A stretch of DNA of 46,197 bases, taken from Rhizobiales bacterium UBA3584. GTDB taxonomy: Bacteria > Pseudomonadota > Alphaproteobacteria > Rhizobiales > Devosiaceae. Numbering within the stretch: the first letter of the stretch is position 1; each line of letters begins with the position of its first letter. Both the position numbers and the translations under genes were made by a program. Under the pieces are notes generated by a model. That model was not told the DNA's origin. It worked only from the letters and a program-made list of their open reading frames with translations, and did no database searches. Shown one piece after another: positions 16,739-27,200 of this stretch. The DNA lies in the NCBI GenBank assembly GCA_002375765.1, contig DFMV01000055.1, forward strand, positions 988-47,184. The letters run 5' to 3'.

Positions 16739-17949
16739 CAAACGTCCTTCTTGAGCCAGCGCTCCACAACACCCGCAAGCGCTTCGGAGACGTATTCGTC
16801 CTCTACCGCTCCGGTGATTTCCTCAAGGAAAGCACGAATGAGTATGGTTTCGGCGTCTGCACGCGAAATGCCACGGCTCATAAGATAAAACAGCGAGGTT
16901 TCGTCGAGGTCCCCGCATGTCGCGCCGTGCCCGCAGACAACGTCGTCGGCAAAAATCTCCAGCTCGGGTTTGGAGAGAATTTCCGCCTCGTCCGAAAGCA
17001 TCAGACCCTGCGTCATCATCTTGGCGTCGGTCTTCTGCGCGTCGATCGCGACGTTGATCTTGCCCTGGAACACTGCCTTGCCGCGCCCGCGCGCGATCTG
17101 CTTGTAGAGCTCGGCCGAAGTGGTGTTGGGCACGCCATGGGTGATGTCGATGGTGATATCCCGATGCTCGTCGGTATCGACAACATTGAGACCGAAGAAA
17201 TCGCCATGCGTTCCTTCGCCGACGAAATCGGCAAACACGTTGGTCCGCGCCAGATGCGCACCGGCATTGATGACCACCGACTTAAAGCTCGATTCTGCGC
17301 CGATCCGATACTCGACGGTGGCGAAATGGGTCGCCTGACGTGCCGACAGGTCCACCAGAATATGGGTCACTTCGGCACCGTCACCAACCGAGACATAGCT
17401 GCCAACATTGCCCATATGAGCGGCGTCGCTGCCCGACACCGTCTCGATCACCGTAGCTTTTGCACCCGGACCGAAGGCAATCTTGGCCCCCGACTGAACG
17501 TGACCCGCGGCCCCTTCCATGCGGTGGTCGATGTGGATTACCGGATCCACCGAGCCGGCCAGCTCAAGGTTCAGCGATTCAGAAACCAGCGCAGCATTGA
17601 GACGCACGAGCACGTCATCCCGCGTTGTGAGAACTGAACCGGCCGCCTTGCCCACGATCACGCCCGCAGGCGCGGTCGAAGTCGACTGCACGACGCCATT
17701 GGCGATTACGATGCGGTAGGCCCCCGGAATATCGACAGCCGGCGCACTGGAATCGCTCGCCGCCTTCGCCCGCGGTGGTATCTGGCCCAGAAGGGTCCTG
17801 AGGTCGGTATAGTGATAGCTTTCGACCCGGCGCGTCGGCAGGCCGATCACCCGCAGGCGTTCGGCCGCATCTGTGGCTCCGGCGCTCTCGAGCTGTGCGA
17901 CGAGGCTTTCCTCGGCGCCGCTCAGCCGGACAGGTGTCTGTATGTTCAC
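16738..17949 (-). CDS. sufD: SufD Fe-S scaffold subunit
   Basis: This 403-residue protein is the SufD subunit of the SufBC2D scaffold on which Fe-S clusters are built. The middle and C-terminal parts show the parallel beta-helix pattern of SufB/SufD, with conserved ARTNVFADFVGEGTHGDFFG and the C-terminal SKPELEIFADDVVCGHGATCGDLDE region (about 330-355), which carries the conserved cysteine and histidine. The C-terminus FYLMSRGI...A is typical. Its start lies 11 bases after the sufC stop. Confidence 0.95.
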   Translation of the reverse strand: MNIQTPVRLSGAEESLVAQLESAGATDAAERLRVIGLPTRRVESYHYTDLRTLLGQIPPRAKAASDSSAPAVDIPGAYRIVIANGVVQSTSTAPAGVIVGKAAGSVLTTRDDVLVRLNAALVSESLNLELAGSVDPVIHIDHRMEGAAGHVQSGAKIAFGPGAKATVIETVSGSDAAHMGNVGSYVSVGDGAEVTHILVDLSARQATHFATVEYRIGAESSFKSVVINAGAHLARTNVFADFVGEGTHGDFFGLNVVDTDEHRDITIDITHGVPNTTSAELYKQIARGRGKAVFQGKINVAIDAQKTDAKMMTQGLMLSDEAEILSKPELEIFADDVVCGHGATCGDLDETSLFYLMSRGISRADAETILIRAFLEEITGAVEDEYVSEALAGVVERWLKKDV

Positions 17950-17960
17950 GGCGTTACCTC

Positions 17961-18725
17961 TCAGGCAGCGTTGGATTCGTCGAAGTCTGCATAGCCCTTG
18001 GCTTCGAGCTCGAGCGCCAGCGATTTGTCGCCGGTTTCCACGACCCGCCCGGCAGAGAACACATGCACGACATCGGGCACGATGTAGTTCAGCAGGCGCT
18101 GGTAGTGCGTGATGACCAGCATGGAACGCTCCGGCGCGCGCAGCTTGTTGACACCCTCGGACACAACCTTGAGCGCGTCGATGTCCAGCCCGGAATCGGT
18201 CTCATCGAGAATGCAGAGTTTGGGGGCCAGAAGCGCCATCTGCAGGATTTCCGCGCGCTTTTTCTCACCGCCCGAGAACCCCACATTGAGCGGGCGCTTG
18301 AGCATGTCCTGCTTGATTTCCAGCAGCCCGGCAGCATCCTTGACGGCACGCATGAAATCGGGCGTCGAAAGCTCGCCCTCCCCGCGCGCCTTGCGCTGGG
18401 CATTCATGGCCGCCTTGAGAAAGGTCATCGTCGCAACGCCGGGAATTTCGATGGGATACTGGAATGCCAGAAACACGCCGGCAGCAGCGCGCTCGTCGGC
18501 TTCCATTTCCAGAAGATTCTCGCCGTCGAGCAGGATTTCGCCCTCGGTGACTTCATAGTCCTCCTTGCCGGCCAGCACGTAGGACAGCGTGGATTTGCCA
18601 GAGCCGTTCCGGCCCATGATCGCGTGAACTTCACCGCGATTGAGGGTCAGGTTCACACCCTTGAGGATCTCGTTGTCCTCGACGCGAACATGCAGGTTCT
18701 TGATTTCAAGCAACGGGGTGCTCAT
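17961..18725 (-). CDS. sufC: SufC ATPase of the Fe-S scaffold complex
   Basis: This 254-residue soluble ABC ATPase drives conformational changes in SufB-SufD. Walker A is GRNGSGKST (38-46), the signature is [10 protein letters not shown] and Walker B is [11 protein letters not shown]; the D-E-x-D-S-G-L-D form after Walker B is typical of SufC rather than of transporter ATPases. The start codon overlaps the stop of the upstream cupin gene by 4 bp (ATGA), so its translation depends on that gene. Confidence 0.96.
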   Translation of the reverse strand: MSTPLLEIKNLHVRVEDNEILKGVNLTLNRGEVHAIMGRNGSGKSTLSYVLAGKEDYEVTEGEILLDGENLLEMEADERAAAGVFLAFQYPIEIPGVATMTFLKAAMNAQRKARGEGELSTPDFMRAVKDAAGLLEIKQDMLKRPLNVGFSGGEKKRAEILQMALLAPKLCILDETDSGLDIDALKVVSEGVNKLRAPERSMLVITHYQRLLNYIVPDVVHVFSAGRVVETGDKSLALELEAKGYADFDESNAA

Positions 18726-19240
18726 TTTTCGTCTCCGATATTTTCGCCGTCGAGATAATCGAGGCTCGTTTCTTCTCGCCCGATAAAGCGGAAGCGCCGT
18801 CGTTTTGTGCCTTCCACTGGGCGGCTCATCACCTGAAACTTCGCGCTGTCGGGGTATTCACAGACATCGACATCCGCCTTGGACGAAATCACCAGGTATT
18901 TCAGCGTTTCCGTCCCGGTATTGATCAGTTGGTGCGCGTAGCTTGCGTCGCCCATAGGCGCGCCCAGCACGTCGCCACCCTTCACCCTGTAAATTTCTCC
19001 GCCGAACCGATAGTCGCCTTCACCTGAAAGGATCACCAGCATTTCGTCTTCGGCATGATGCACGTGGTAGGGGCATGCCGTCTTGCCCGGCGCCACCTCG
19101 GTATAGGCACAGCCCAAGCGGGTGAGTTGGAGGATTTCGCCGACATAACCGTCAAACGATTCAAACCAACCCATCCCCGCATTGCGCTCGAGTTCCATCT
19201 CGGGCACTCGAACCACCGGGTTGTAGTCCGCTCCCGCCAT
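18722..19240 (-). CDS. Cupin-domain protein inserted in the suf operon
   Basis: This 172-residue protein lies between sufB and sufC. Its ATG at 19240 shares one base with the sufB stop (TAATG), and its stop overlaps the sufC start (ATGA), so it is coupled on both sides. It is a single cupin barrel: motif 1 has H59-x-H61 and E66 in [13 protein letters not shown], and motif 2 has H103 in [11 protein letters not shown], a complete 3-His/1-Glu metal site. The wording resembles cupins that bind sugars or act as small-molecule sensors, but I cannot assign a reaction. Cytoplasmic, no signal peptide. A role in Fe-S assembly, thiol or iron handling is inferred only from position. The frame continues upstream of 19240, but that part is antiphase to sufB. 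Confidence 0.88.
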   Translation of the reverse strand: MAGADYNPVVRVPEMELERNAGMGWFESFDGYVGEILQLTRLGCAYTEVAPGKTACPYHVHHAEDEMLVILSGEGDYRFGGEIYRVKGGDVLGAPMGDASYAHQLINTGTETLKYLVISSKADVDVCEYPDSAKFQVMSRPVEGTKRRRFRFIGREETSLDYLDGENIGDEK

Positions 19241-20769
19241 TATCCAACGCTGCCTTCCAGCGAGATGCCGATCAGCTTCTGGGTTTCGACCATGAACTCC
19301 ATTGGCAGATGCTGCAGCACGTCGCGAACAAAACCGTTCACGATCAGAGCCACTGCTTCTTCCTCGCTCAACCCGCGCTGCAGGCAATAAAACATCTGGT
19401 CGTCGGAAATCTTGGACGTCGTCGCTTCGTGCTCAAACACCGTCGAGGAGTTCCGGCTTTCGATATAGGGTACCGTATGCGCTCCGCAGCGATCGCCGAT
19501 CAGAAGACTGTCGCACTGGGTAAAATTGCGCGCGCCAGTCGCCCGGCGATGCGAGGAGACCTGGCCGCGATAGGTGTTGTCGGAATTACCCGCCGCTATA
19601 CCCTTGGAAATGATACGGCTGGACGTGTTCTTGCCCAGATGGATCATCTTGGTGCCGCTGTCGACCTGCTGCTTTCCGTTTGAAATCGCGATCGAATAAA
19701 ACTCGCCGCGCGAGCCGTCGCCGCGCAGGATGCAGCTGGGATATTTCCAGGTGATCGCCGAGCCCGTCTCGACCTGCGTCCAGGAAATCTTGGAGTTCTT
19801 GCCGCGGCAATCGCCACGCTTGGTGACGAAATTGTAGATGCCGCCCTTGCCGTCCTTGTCGCCTGGATACCAGTTCTGGACCGTCGAATATTTGATCTCG
19901 GCTTCATCGAGCGCCACCAGCTCGACAACGGCAGCGTGGAGCTGATTTTCGTCGCGCATCGGAGCCGTACAGCCCTCGAGATAGCTCACATACGAGCCTT
20001 CCTCGGCGATAATCAGCGTACGCTCGAACTGGCCGGTGTTCCTCTCGTTGATCCGGAAATAGGTCGAGAGCTCCATCGGGCAGCGAACGCCCTTGGGGAT
20101 GTAAACGAACGATCCGTCGGTAAACACGGCCGAATTGAGCGTTGCGTAAAAATTGTCGGTAACCGGCACGACCGAGCCAAGGTACTTCTTGACCAGTTCA
20201 GGATGCTCGCGCACCGCCTCGGAAATCGAGCAGAAGATGATGCCGTGCTTGGCCAGTTCCTCGCGGAAGGTCGTCACCACTGAAACCGAGTCGAACACTG
20301 CATCGACTGCAACATTGCTGCCGAACGGCGTATCTTGCGTCGCATCCTCGCCCTGAACCCCAGCCAGGATTTTCTGCTCGGATAACGGGATACCCAGCTT
20401 TTCATACGTCCGCAGCAATTCCGGATCGACATCGGCCAGCGACTTCGGTCCCGTGGTGCTTTTGGGCGCCGAATAATAGTACTGATCCTGGAAATCGATC
20501 TCCGGATACGAGACGCGCGCCCAGGTCGGCTCTTCGAGCGTCAGCCAGCGCCGGAAGGCCTCGAGCCGCCATTCGAGCATCCATTCAGGCTCGTTCTTCT
20601 TGGCCGAAATGAACCGCACGGTATCCTCATTGAGGCCCTTGGGCGACTTGTCGGATTCGATGATCGTCTCGAAGCCGTACTTGTACTTGTCGACGTCGAG
20701 CGCCAGCACCTGATCGACCGTATCGCGGTCAATGTTTTCCTTGAGGGTCGGAATGTCATAATCGGACAT
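19240..20769 (-). CDS. sufB: SufB Fe-S scaffold subunit
   Basis: This 509-residue protein is the core of the SufBC2D scaffold. It shows the SufB landmarks: [10 protein letters not shown] in the N-terminal half, the [19 protein letters not shown] segment, and the C-terminal [24 protein letters not shown] region with the conserved cysteine, followed by EHEATTSKI and the QRGLSEEEA motif. The ATG at 20769 follows an AGGAG ribosome site; a TTG immediately before it is the frame's upper limit. It lies 17 bases downstream of the first desulfurase gene and overlaps the cupin gene by one base. Confidence 0.96.
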   Translation of the reverse strand: MSDYDIPTLKENIDRDTVDQVLALDVDKYKYGFETIIESDKSPKGLNEDTVRFISAKKNEPEWMLEWRLEAFRRWLTLEEPTWARVSYPEIDFQDQYYYSAPKSTTGPKSLADVDPELLRTYEKLGIPLSEQKILAGVQGEDATQDTPFGSNVAVDAVFDSVSVVTTFREELAKHGIIFCSISEAVREHPELVKKYLGSVVPVTDNFYATLNSAVFTDGSFVYIPKGVRCPMELSTYFRINERNTGQFERTLIIAEEGSYVSYLEGCTAPMRDENQLHAAVVELVALDEAEIKYSTVQNWYPGDKDGKGGIYNFVTKRGDCRGKNSKISWTQVETGSAITWKYPSCILRGDGSRGEFYSIAISNGKQQVDSGTKMIHLGKNTSSRIISKGIAAGNSDNTYRGQVSSHRRATGARNFTQCDSLLIGDRCGAHTVPYIESRNSSTVFEHEATTSKISDDQMFYCLQRGLSEEEAVALIVNGFVRDVLQHLPMEFMVETQKLIGISLEGSVG

Positions 20770-20786
20770 CAAAAAGTCTCCTGGTG

Positions 20787-21929
20787 CTAAGCTGCAGCGC
20801 CGTTACGGCGATGACGGCTCAGAACGGTTTCAAACGCCGAAAAGAAGGCGTCAATTTCCTCGGTGGTCGACGACCAGCCGAAACTGACCCGAAGGCCGCA
20901 TTCACTCAAATCGGGCGACACGCCCATGGCGCTGAGCACATGGGAACGTCCAACCTTGCCAGACGAACATGCAGAACCCGACGAAACGGCGATGCCAGCC
21001 AGGTCCAGGCTCATCATCGCCACTGTATTCTTTATCCCCGGCACCGCGAAATTGATCGTGGTGCCGATCCGCTCCGCCCCGCGTGAGAAAATCACCGCAT
21101 CGGGCGCCAGCGAAAAAAGCCGATCTTCAAACGCCGTGACGAGCGCTGCCGCCCGATCTGCCTTGAAAACCTCGCCAAACTCTTCGCAGGCCGCCCCAAA
21201 CCCCGCGATCAGCGCCGCCGATTCGGTGCCGCCCCGCCGGCCCTGCTCCTGCCCGCCCCCGGGAACCAGCCGAACCGTGTCCGCATGCCCCTTGACCAGC
21301 AGGGCGCCGATGCCGGCAGGCCCGCCGATCTTATGAGCCGATATGGCCATCATATCGGTAGCGCAGGCCGCAAAATCCAGACCAAGCTTGCCAAAAGCCT
21401 GCACCGCATCGACGACGAGAATATGAGGCGTTGGCCCCAACAGCATCTCGATCTTTGCACGCGGCTGGACAACTCCGGTCTCGTTATTGACCCAGGATAC
21501 GGCCACCAGCAGCTTTTCCCCGGCGGCATTGGCGGTTTCGATATGGCGAGCCAATGCGTCGAGATCAATGATCCCGTTGCCATCAACGCCGACTACCCGA
21601 ACCGACACGCCAGACGCTTCCGCGGCCTTCAGTGCCGCCGCATGGTCGGTCGCGCAAACGACAACCCGGTCGATCGCAAAAGCCTTGACGCCCCCGACAA
21701 TGGCCTGGGTCAGGGCTTCGGTCGCCGAGCCGGTGAAAACCACCTGCTTGGCCTCGGCCCCGGCCGCCTTTGCAACCTTGTCCCGGGCATCATCGATAAG
21801 CGCGCGCAGCGCCCGCCCCGGGCCGTGAACCGACGATGGATTACCCACCATTTCGAGCGCAGCCAGCATCGCTGCGCGGACGCGCGGCAGCATGGGCGCC
21901 GAAGCGTTATGGTCGAGATATACGCTCAT
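20787..21929 (-). CDS. sufS2: Cysteine desulfurase, NifS/IscS-like (sufS2), first gene of suf operon
   Basis: This 380-residue class V aminotransferase-fold enzyme starts with YLDHNASAP, has the PLP lysine in [10 protein letters not shown] (about residue 205) and the active-site cysteine in [10 protein letters not shown], within a long loop as in group I (NifS/IscS) desulfurases. It therefore differs from SufS later in the operon. Such a gene opens the suf operon in Agrobacterium-like bacteria (sufS2BCDS1XA). No iscR-type regulator gene precedes it; the upstream region instead carries an Irr/ICE-like palindrome. The need for two desulfurases is not explained by the sequence. Confidence 0.92.
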   Translation of the reverse strand: MSVYLDHNASAPMLPRVRAAMLAALEMVGNPSSVHGPGRALRALIDDARDKVAKAAGAEAKQVVFTGSATEALTQAIVGGVKAFAIDRVVVCATDHAAALKAAEASGVSVRVVGVDGNGIIDLDALARHIETANAAGEKLLVAVSWVNNETGVVQPRAKIEMLLGPTPHILVVDAVQAFGKLGLDFAACATDMMAISAHKIGGPAGIGALLVKGHADTVRLVPGGGQEQGRRGGTESAALIAGFGAACEEFGEVFKADRAAALVTAFEDRLFSLAPDAVIFSRGAERIGTTINFAVPGIKNTVAMMSLDLAGIAVSSGSACSSGKVGRSHVLSAMGVSPDLSECGLRVSFGWSSTTEEIDAFFSAFETVLSRHRRNGAAA

Positions 21930-22000
21930 CGATCCGTCAACTCGCCGCTCCCGGACTCTCTAAAAGGCCGCTGCAGCAAACAATCCTTGAAATTCGACTC

Positions 22001-22020
22001 GCTCCTTAAGTAAAAGGAGC
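22001..22020 (-). repeat. Leader hairpin in the suf operon 5' region
   Basis: GCTCCTT (22001-22007) and AAGGAGC (22014-22020) form perfect 7-bp arms, 72 bases upstream of the sufS2 ATG. It would form a short stem in the suf leader RNA. One arm contains AAGGAG, which resembles a ribosome site, but no start codon lies close by. Confidence 0.4.
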
Positions 22021-22054
22021 GCTCAAATGCGCCGGAAACTCCGGCCAAAACCCG

Positions 22055-22071
22055 TTTGGAATTATTCTAAA
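22055..22071. promoter_or_regulatory. Irr-type iron control element (ICE) in the suf promoter region
   Basis: TTTGGAATTATTCTAAA has the form TTTGGAA-N3-TTCTAAA. It differs by one base from the ideal palindrome TTTAGAA-N3-TTCTAAA known as the ICE or Irr box of Rhizobiales. It lies 126 bp upstream of sufS2 and 107 bp upstream of the divergent hydrolase gene. Irr controls iron-cluster genes according to haem status, so suf is the likelier target. Binding is inferred from the motif. Confidence 0.65.
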
Positions 22072-22177
22072 CTGGTATTCCAAGTCAGTTTTATGGACAC
22101 CTGCACCATTCGTCAAGCCGGGTCCGCGGGTGCATGGCTCCCATGCAGCGCCGAACTAAGCATAAAGGTAAGAGTCA

Positions 22178-22840
22178 ATGCCTGAAGTGATTTTCAACGG
22201 ACCTGAGGGGCGTATCGAGGGCCGGTATCAACCGGGCAAGGAGCCCAACGCACCCGTTGCGATCATCCTTCATCCTCACCCCCAGTTCGGGGGCACGATG
22301 AACAACCAGATCGTCTACAATCTCTTCTACATGTTCGTGCAGCGCGGCTTTGCGGTCCTGCGCTTCAATTCGCGCGGCGTTGGGCGCTCCCAGGGCCTCT
22401 TCGATCATGGCGTGGGCGAATTGTCCGACGCCGCGGCCGCGCTCGACTGGCTGCAGGCCCTCAACCGCGAAAGCCGCGGCTGCTGGATCGCCGGCTTCTC
22501 GTTCGGTGCCTGGATCGGCATGCAGCTCCTGATGCGTCGTCCCGAAGTCGAGGGCTTTATTTCAATTTCCCCGCCGGAAAACCTCTATGACTTCTCGTTC
22601 CTGGCCCCCTGCCCGTCTTCGGGCCTGATCATCCATGGCGACAAGGATCGTGTGGCGCCGCCCGAGGCCGTTCAGAAGCTGGTCGACAAGCTCAAACTCC
22701 AGAAGGGCATCACGATCGAACAGCAGATCGTCGAGGGTGCCAACCACTTCTACGAGGACAAGATCGACGAACTGATCGAAGCGTGCGGCGAATATCTCGA
22801 CCGTCGCCGGGCCGAGATCGCCGCCGGCGGCGGACGTTGA
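22178..22840 (+). CDS. Alpha/beta hydrolase, small cytoplasmic
   Basis: This 220-residue alpha/beta hydrolase has the triad S108 in AGFSFGAW, D157 in IIHGDKDRV and H190 in EGANHFYED. The N-terminal HPHPQFGGTMNN and FNSRGVGRS motifs place it in a widespread proteobacterial group often annotated simply as alpha/beta hydrolase. There is no signal peptide, no lid insertion and no known substrate. The gene is divergent from the suf operon and shares its 248-bp control region, so shared iron control is possible but not shown. A 13-bp perfect hairpin lies just downstream. Confidence 0.88.
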   Translation: MPEVIFNGPEGRIEGRYQPGKEPNAPVAIILHPHPQFGGTMNNQIVYNLFYMFVQRGFAVLRFNSRGVGRSQGLFDHGVGELSDAAAALDWLQALNRESRGCWIAGFSFGAWIGMQLLMRRPEVEGFISISPPENLYDFSFLAPCPSSGLIIHGDKDRVAPPEAVQKLVDKLKLQKGITIEQQIVEGANHFYEDKIDELIEACGEYLDRRRAEIAAGGGR

Positions 22841-22855
22841 CCCCTGCGATCGTTT

Positions 22856-22889
22856 TGGAGCGTTTCCGGCAAAAGTCGGAAACGCTCCA
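22856..22889. repeat. Perfect 13-bp inverted repeat downstream of hydrolase (mosaic-repeat half-element)
   Basis: TGGAGCGTTTCCG (22856-22868) and CGGAAACGCTCCA (22877-22889) are perfect arms with an 8-base loop. There is no T-run. The arm TGGAGCG-TTCC is shared with the first module of the longer mosaic repeats at 27789, 33449 and 38016, so this looks like a reduced copy. It could also work as a transcript end or stabiliser. Confidence 0.65.
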
Positions 22890-23005
22890 GACAGTCTGCG
22901 AATCTCATCCCGGGCGGAAGGGCGCCCGATTGACGGGATGATTTCGAGCCAAACCCGTCCGGCATATGGCGGCCGGGCAGCTTCAACGCTCTGGAATCAA
23001 GACCA

Positions 23006-24259
23006 ATGACCCAGTTCAAATCCGAATTTCTCAATACGCTCTCAGAGCGCGGTTTCATTCATCAGGTGTCCGACCCCGACGGGCTCGACAAGAAGTTCTC
23101 GACCGAGATCGTGACCGGCTACATCGGCTACGATCCCACGGCCGCATCGCTTCACGTCGGCCACCTGATGCAGATCATGATGCTGCACTGGATGCAGAAA
23201 ACCGGCCATCGCCCGATCGCTCTGATGGGCGGCGGAACCGGCATGATCGGAGATCCCTCCTTCAAGGACGAGGCCCGCAAGCTTCTGACCGTCGAGGGCA
23301 TTGCCGCAAACATCGAGGGTATCAAACAGAAGTTCGCCAATTTTCTCGATTTTGGCCAGGGCCCGCAAGACGCCGTAATGGCCAACAACGCCGATTGGCT
23401 GCTCGAACTCGGCTACATCGAGTTCCTGCGAGACGTGGGCCGCCATTTCTCGGTCAATCGCATGCTCAGCTTTGACTCGGTCAAGCTGCGTCTGGACCGC
23501 GAGCAGTCCCTGAGCTTTCTCGAATTCAACTACATGATCCTGCAGGCCTACGATTTCGTGGAGCTCAACAAGCGCTACGGCTGCACCTTGCAGATGGGCG
23601 GCTCGGATCAATGGGGCAATATCGTCAACGGTCTCGATCTCGGACACCGCATGCTCGATACCCAGTTCTACGCCCTCACCTCGCCGCTGCTGACCACGGC
23701 CTCGGGCCAGAAAATGGGCAAGACCGCCAATGGTGCTGTCTGGCTCAATGCCGATGCACTTTCGGTTTACGATTTCTGGCAGTACTGGCGCAACACGGAG
23801 GACGCCGACGTCGAGCGTTTCCTCAAGCTCTTCACGACCTTGCCGCTCGACGAGATCGCCCGCGTCATGGCCGGTGTCGCCACCGACATCAACGAAGCCA
23901 AGAAGGTGCTGGCGACCGAGGTAACGGCGCTTGTTCATGGCCGCCAGGCTGCCCAGGACGCGGCCGCAACGGCAGTGGCGGTCTTTGAAGCCGGTCAGCT
24001 CGATCTCTCGCTGCCGACCATCCAGATCGGCTGGTCGGCCCTGCGCGGCGGTCTTGGCATCCTTGCAGCGACTGTGACCGCCGGTCTGGCGTCATCGAAT
24101 GGCGAGGCCCGTCGCCACATCCAGGGCGGTGCGCTCAAGGTCAACGACCAGACCGTGACCGACGAAAAAATGAGCCTGGGCCAGGATCAGGTCCTCAGCG
24201 AGGGCGTCATCAAGCTCTCGATCGGCAAGAAGCGCCACGTACTGCTCAAGCCTGTCTGA
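23006..24259 (+). CDS. tyrS: Tyrosyl-tRNA synthetase
   Basis: This 417-residue class I synthetase charges tRNA-Tyr. It has the HIGH-like motif HVGHL (50-54) after GYDPTAASL, the tyrosine pocket sequence [11 protein letters not shown], and the KMSKS-like motif KMGKT (236-240). The C-terminal third ends in an S4 RNA-binding domain (about 345-417). The ATG at 23006 gives the usual length. A strong terminator follows. Confidence 0.97.
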   Translation: MTQFKSEFLNTLSERGFIHQVSDPDGLDKKFSTEIVTGYIGYDPTAASLHVGHLMQIMMLHWMQKTGHRPIALMGGGTGMIGDPSFKDEARKLLTVEGIAANIEGIKQKFANFLDFGQGPQDAVMANNADWLLELGYIEFLRDVGRHFSVNRMLSFDSVKLRLDREQSLSFLEFNYMILQAYDFVELNKRYGCTLQMGGSDQWGNIVNGLDLGHRMLDTQFYALTSPLLTTASGQKMGKTANGAVWLNADALSVYDFWQYWRNTEDADVERFLKLFTTLPLDEIARVMAGVATDINEAKKVLATEVTALVHGRQAAQDAAATAVAVFEAGQLDLSLPTIQIGWSALRGGLGILAATVTAGLASSNGEARRHIQGGALKVNDQTVTDEKMSLGQDQVLSEGVIKLSIGKKRHVLLKPV

Positions 24260-24265
24260 ACAAGG

Positions 24266-24295
24266 AAAGGCCGGGACACCCCCGGCCTTTTTTTT
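24266..24295 (+). terminator. Rho-independent terminator of tyrS
   Basis: AAAGGCCGGG (24266-24275) pairs with CCCGGCCTTT (24281-24290) around ACACC and runs into further T residues. The T-run reaches the stop codon of the convergent YhdP-like gene, so both may use it. Confidence 0.92.
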
Positions 24296-27200
24296 CAGTT
24301 CTGCGGCTGGTTGGCTGATCGGTACTCGAACAGCGTGCGAAATACGCCGGGCGCCAAAATCGACACCGGGTTGATCAGCAGATCGGGCTGGTCCAGCGGC
24401 CCGCGCACCGCAAAGGTGACCCCGAGCAGCCCCTCGCCCTCGCGCCCTCCGAAAATCGGCCCGAGCACCGGAATCTGCTGGAAGAAATTGTTGAGCCCGA
24501 ACAGGGGCACATAGGTTCCCGCCAGATCGTACTGCCCGGCATCGGTCATGATGTTGCCGCGGATCGTGCCGCCCACCGTATCGCCATATATGGCGGCTTC
24601 GACCAGTTCGATGCGATCGCTGAAGCGGACGAATTCGGCCCGGCCATAATCGAACTCCATTGCAGACGCGCCCGCCAGAACCTCCTGCGACTCCTCATGC
24701 GACCCGACGATAGCATCGAGGTTTTCTTCGTCCACGACCGCAAAATTGCGAACCTCGAACTCGCCCGTATCGGTTTCCGAACTCTCATCGTACCGCATCA
24801 CCATGCTACCCTCGCCGTTCACCAGGCGCGGATAGATGCCGATGAACCTCAGCGTTTCACCCAGATCGTTGGTCGCATAGGAAATGATCCGCCCGCTGGG
24901 CAAGGGATTGGTCGTAGCAGATGCCGAACGTCCGCTCCCGAATTGGGTAGCCAGGTTAACACTGCGCAATTGCTCGCCCATGACCGAGAGGTCGAGATCG
25001 ACGTTGAATGCCACGGTGCCGAAATAGCCCAGTGCCCGCTCGAGATTGACGCTGACGTTGAAAACCTGGTCCTGCAAGTCTTCGCTTGCCCCGGCATTTT
25101 CGGCCCCCTCGATATTGAAGAACCGCTTGAGCACTGGCTTAAGGTCGAGTTGCTGGCCACTTATGGCGAGGGAATAGCCGCCTTCGACGGGCGTCATGCT
25201 CACCTGCGCGCTGTCGCCCGAACTGATCTGGAATGTACCGAAGTCAGCCGACACCAACTCTCCGGCCGAACTGAGATTCATGGCGCCCTCCAGTCGCACG
25301 GTCCCGAAATTGAGGGCGATGTCGGAGACCACGATATCCTCATCGGCCAACGATACCGTCGCCTCCAGACCGCCGGCGTCACCGCGGACCTTGCTGATCC
25401 CGATATCGCTGATCGTCAGCGAAGTGTCCGTCAGGTCGGCCTGCACCTCGATCCGGCCGTCCTCGAGCGGTCGGGCGACAACCCGCACGGTGCCGCCCAT
25501 ATACTGGGACAGATCGATCCCCAGTTCCGCTGCATCGGCAACGCTCAGCGTCGAGGCAAACGCCAGTTGCGGCGCGCCGCCTCCCGCCTGATGCGCCTCG
25601 AGGTCGATCCGCGCTTCCCCCACGCTCGCGGCTCCAAGAACCCGGAACCCCTCCTGCGAAGCGGTAAAGGTCAAATCAGCATCGGAAAAGCTGACCCCCT
25701 GGATCGGGCGAGCGCTGGCCATATCTGAGATTGAGCCATTGAGCGCATAATCCGTGCTCACCAACTGGCCGGTGTCGTCGGTCTCAATCGTGGCAATGAC
25801 AGTGCTCGACATCTCTCCGGTCAAATCTTGCGCCAACGCACTCGGATCGAGCCCGAAATCAAGATCTTCCGCGAGGTTGAACGTATCGCTCGTAACCACT
25901 TCAAGGATTGCCGGCACTGGGCCCGATACATCGCCGGAAATCTCGAAGACCTGCTGGCTCGCTGAAACGTCCTGGTTGATATAGGCAGCGTTGGCGATCG
26001 AGACCTCATCGCCAAATTCGGTGAGGCTGGCCCGCTCGAAAGCCATTGTCAGTTGATTGTCGCGCATGGTCAGGCGCGCCTCGCCGCCCACCTGAAACTC
26101 GGGAACCCCTTCGAGCGGGCGCAATTGCACGCCGTTGCCGACAAGATCGATCCGCATCGCCCCCTCGGGCATCGGGCGGGGCTCGCCATCCAGCGCTATG
26201 CTGCCAACTGGAAACCGGAAGTGCATATCGGCGCCGGCTACAGTCCCATCTGCCACATATCGGGTGAACCACTCCCGCCCCTCTGTCGCAAATAGATAGG
26301 GCCATAACCGCTTGATGTCGTCGGCCGACGCGCCCCGCCCGCTCAGCGAGACGTCGAGCCCCACGCCTTCGCGCACCATGTCGAGCCGGCCCTGCATGAC
26401 GACGCTGACGTCCTCTTTGGCCACCACCATCCGATCGATGCCGACCGCGCCATAGAGCGGCGCCGACCATCCCTCATAGTGGATTTCCTCGAACGGCTCG
26501 GCTGGCGCATCGAGATCGTCAGGATGCAGCCACAAGTCCCGCCCACGCAGTGACATGCCCAGCGTGGGGCCGAATTGTTCGTCAAAGCCCATGACGATAT
26601 CGCCGCCCACAATCCCCCGGCTCTGTCCAACCGCGACCTCGACATCGGCGACGGAAAACCGCGATTGGCCGGGATACCAGTCCACCGCAAAGGGATCGGC
26701 GGCCACGTCGAACAAATCATTGTTGAGGCGAAGGCGTGTCCCGTCGATATCGACAACGAATTGCCCCGACTGGACGCCGCCCCGTCCGCCCGCCTCGAGC
26801 GCAACCGAGAGGCCGAGATTTCCCGTTCCCCGCAAGGCTGCGAGACTGTTGGCGTCATCGAGGAATGGGATGATCGTGGCAAAATCGAGGTTCCTGATGT
26901 CCGCCTTTATGGTCGCGCCTTGCGCACCCATCTCGCGCACGATCTCGCCATCCATGGTCTCACCAGCGATCTCGGCCGCAAAATTGGCAGCGACGCGCCC
27001 ATCTATGCGACCGGATCGGACGTCGAGATCAACCCTGTCGAACGACCGGTAAAGCCCATAGACCGTATCGAGCACGCCGATCGACCCGTCACGGATTTCA
27101 AACCGCCTCACCTGCCCCGCCATGGCCTGCTCGGCAAGCTGGGCCAGCGCCTGGTTGAGAGATTCGACATTGGCCACCAGCCAGTCATTGTCCGAGCGCA

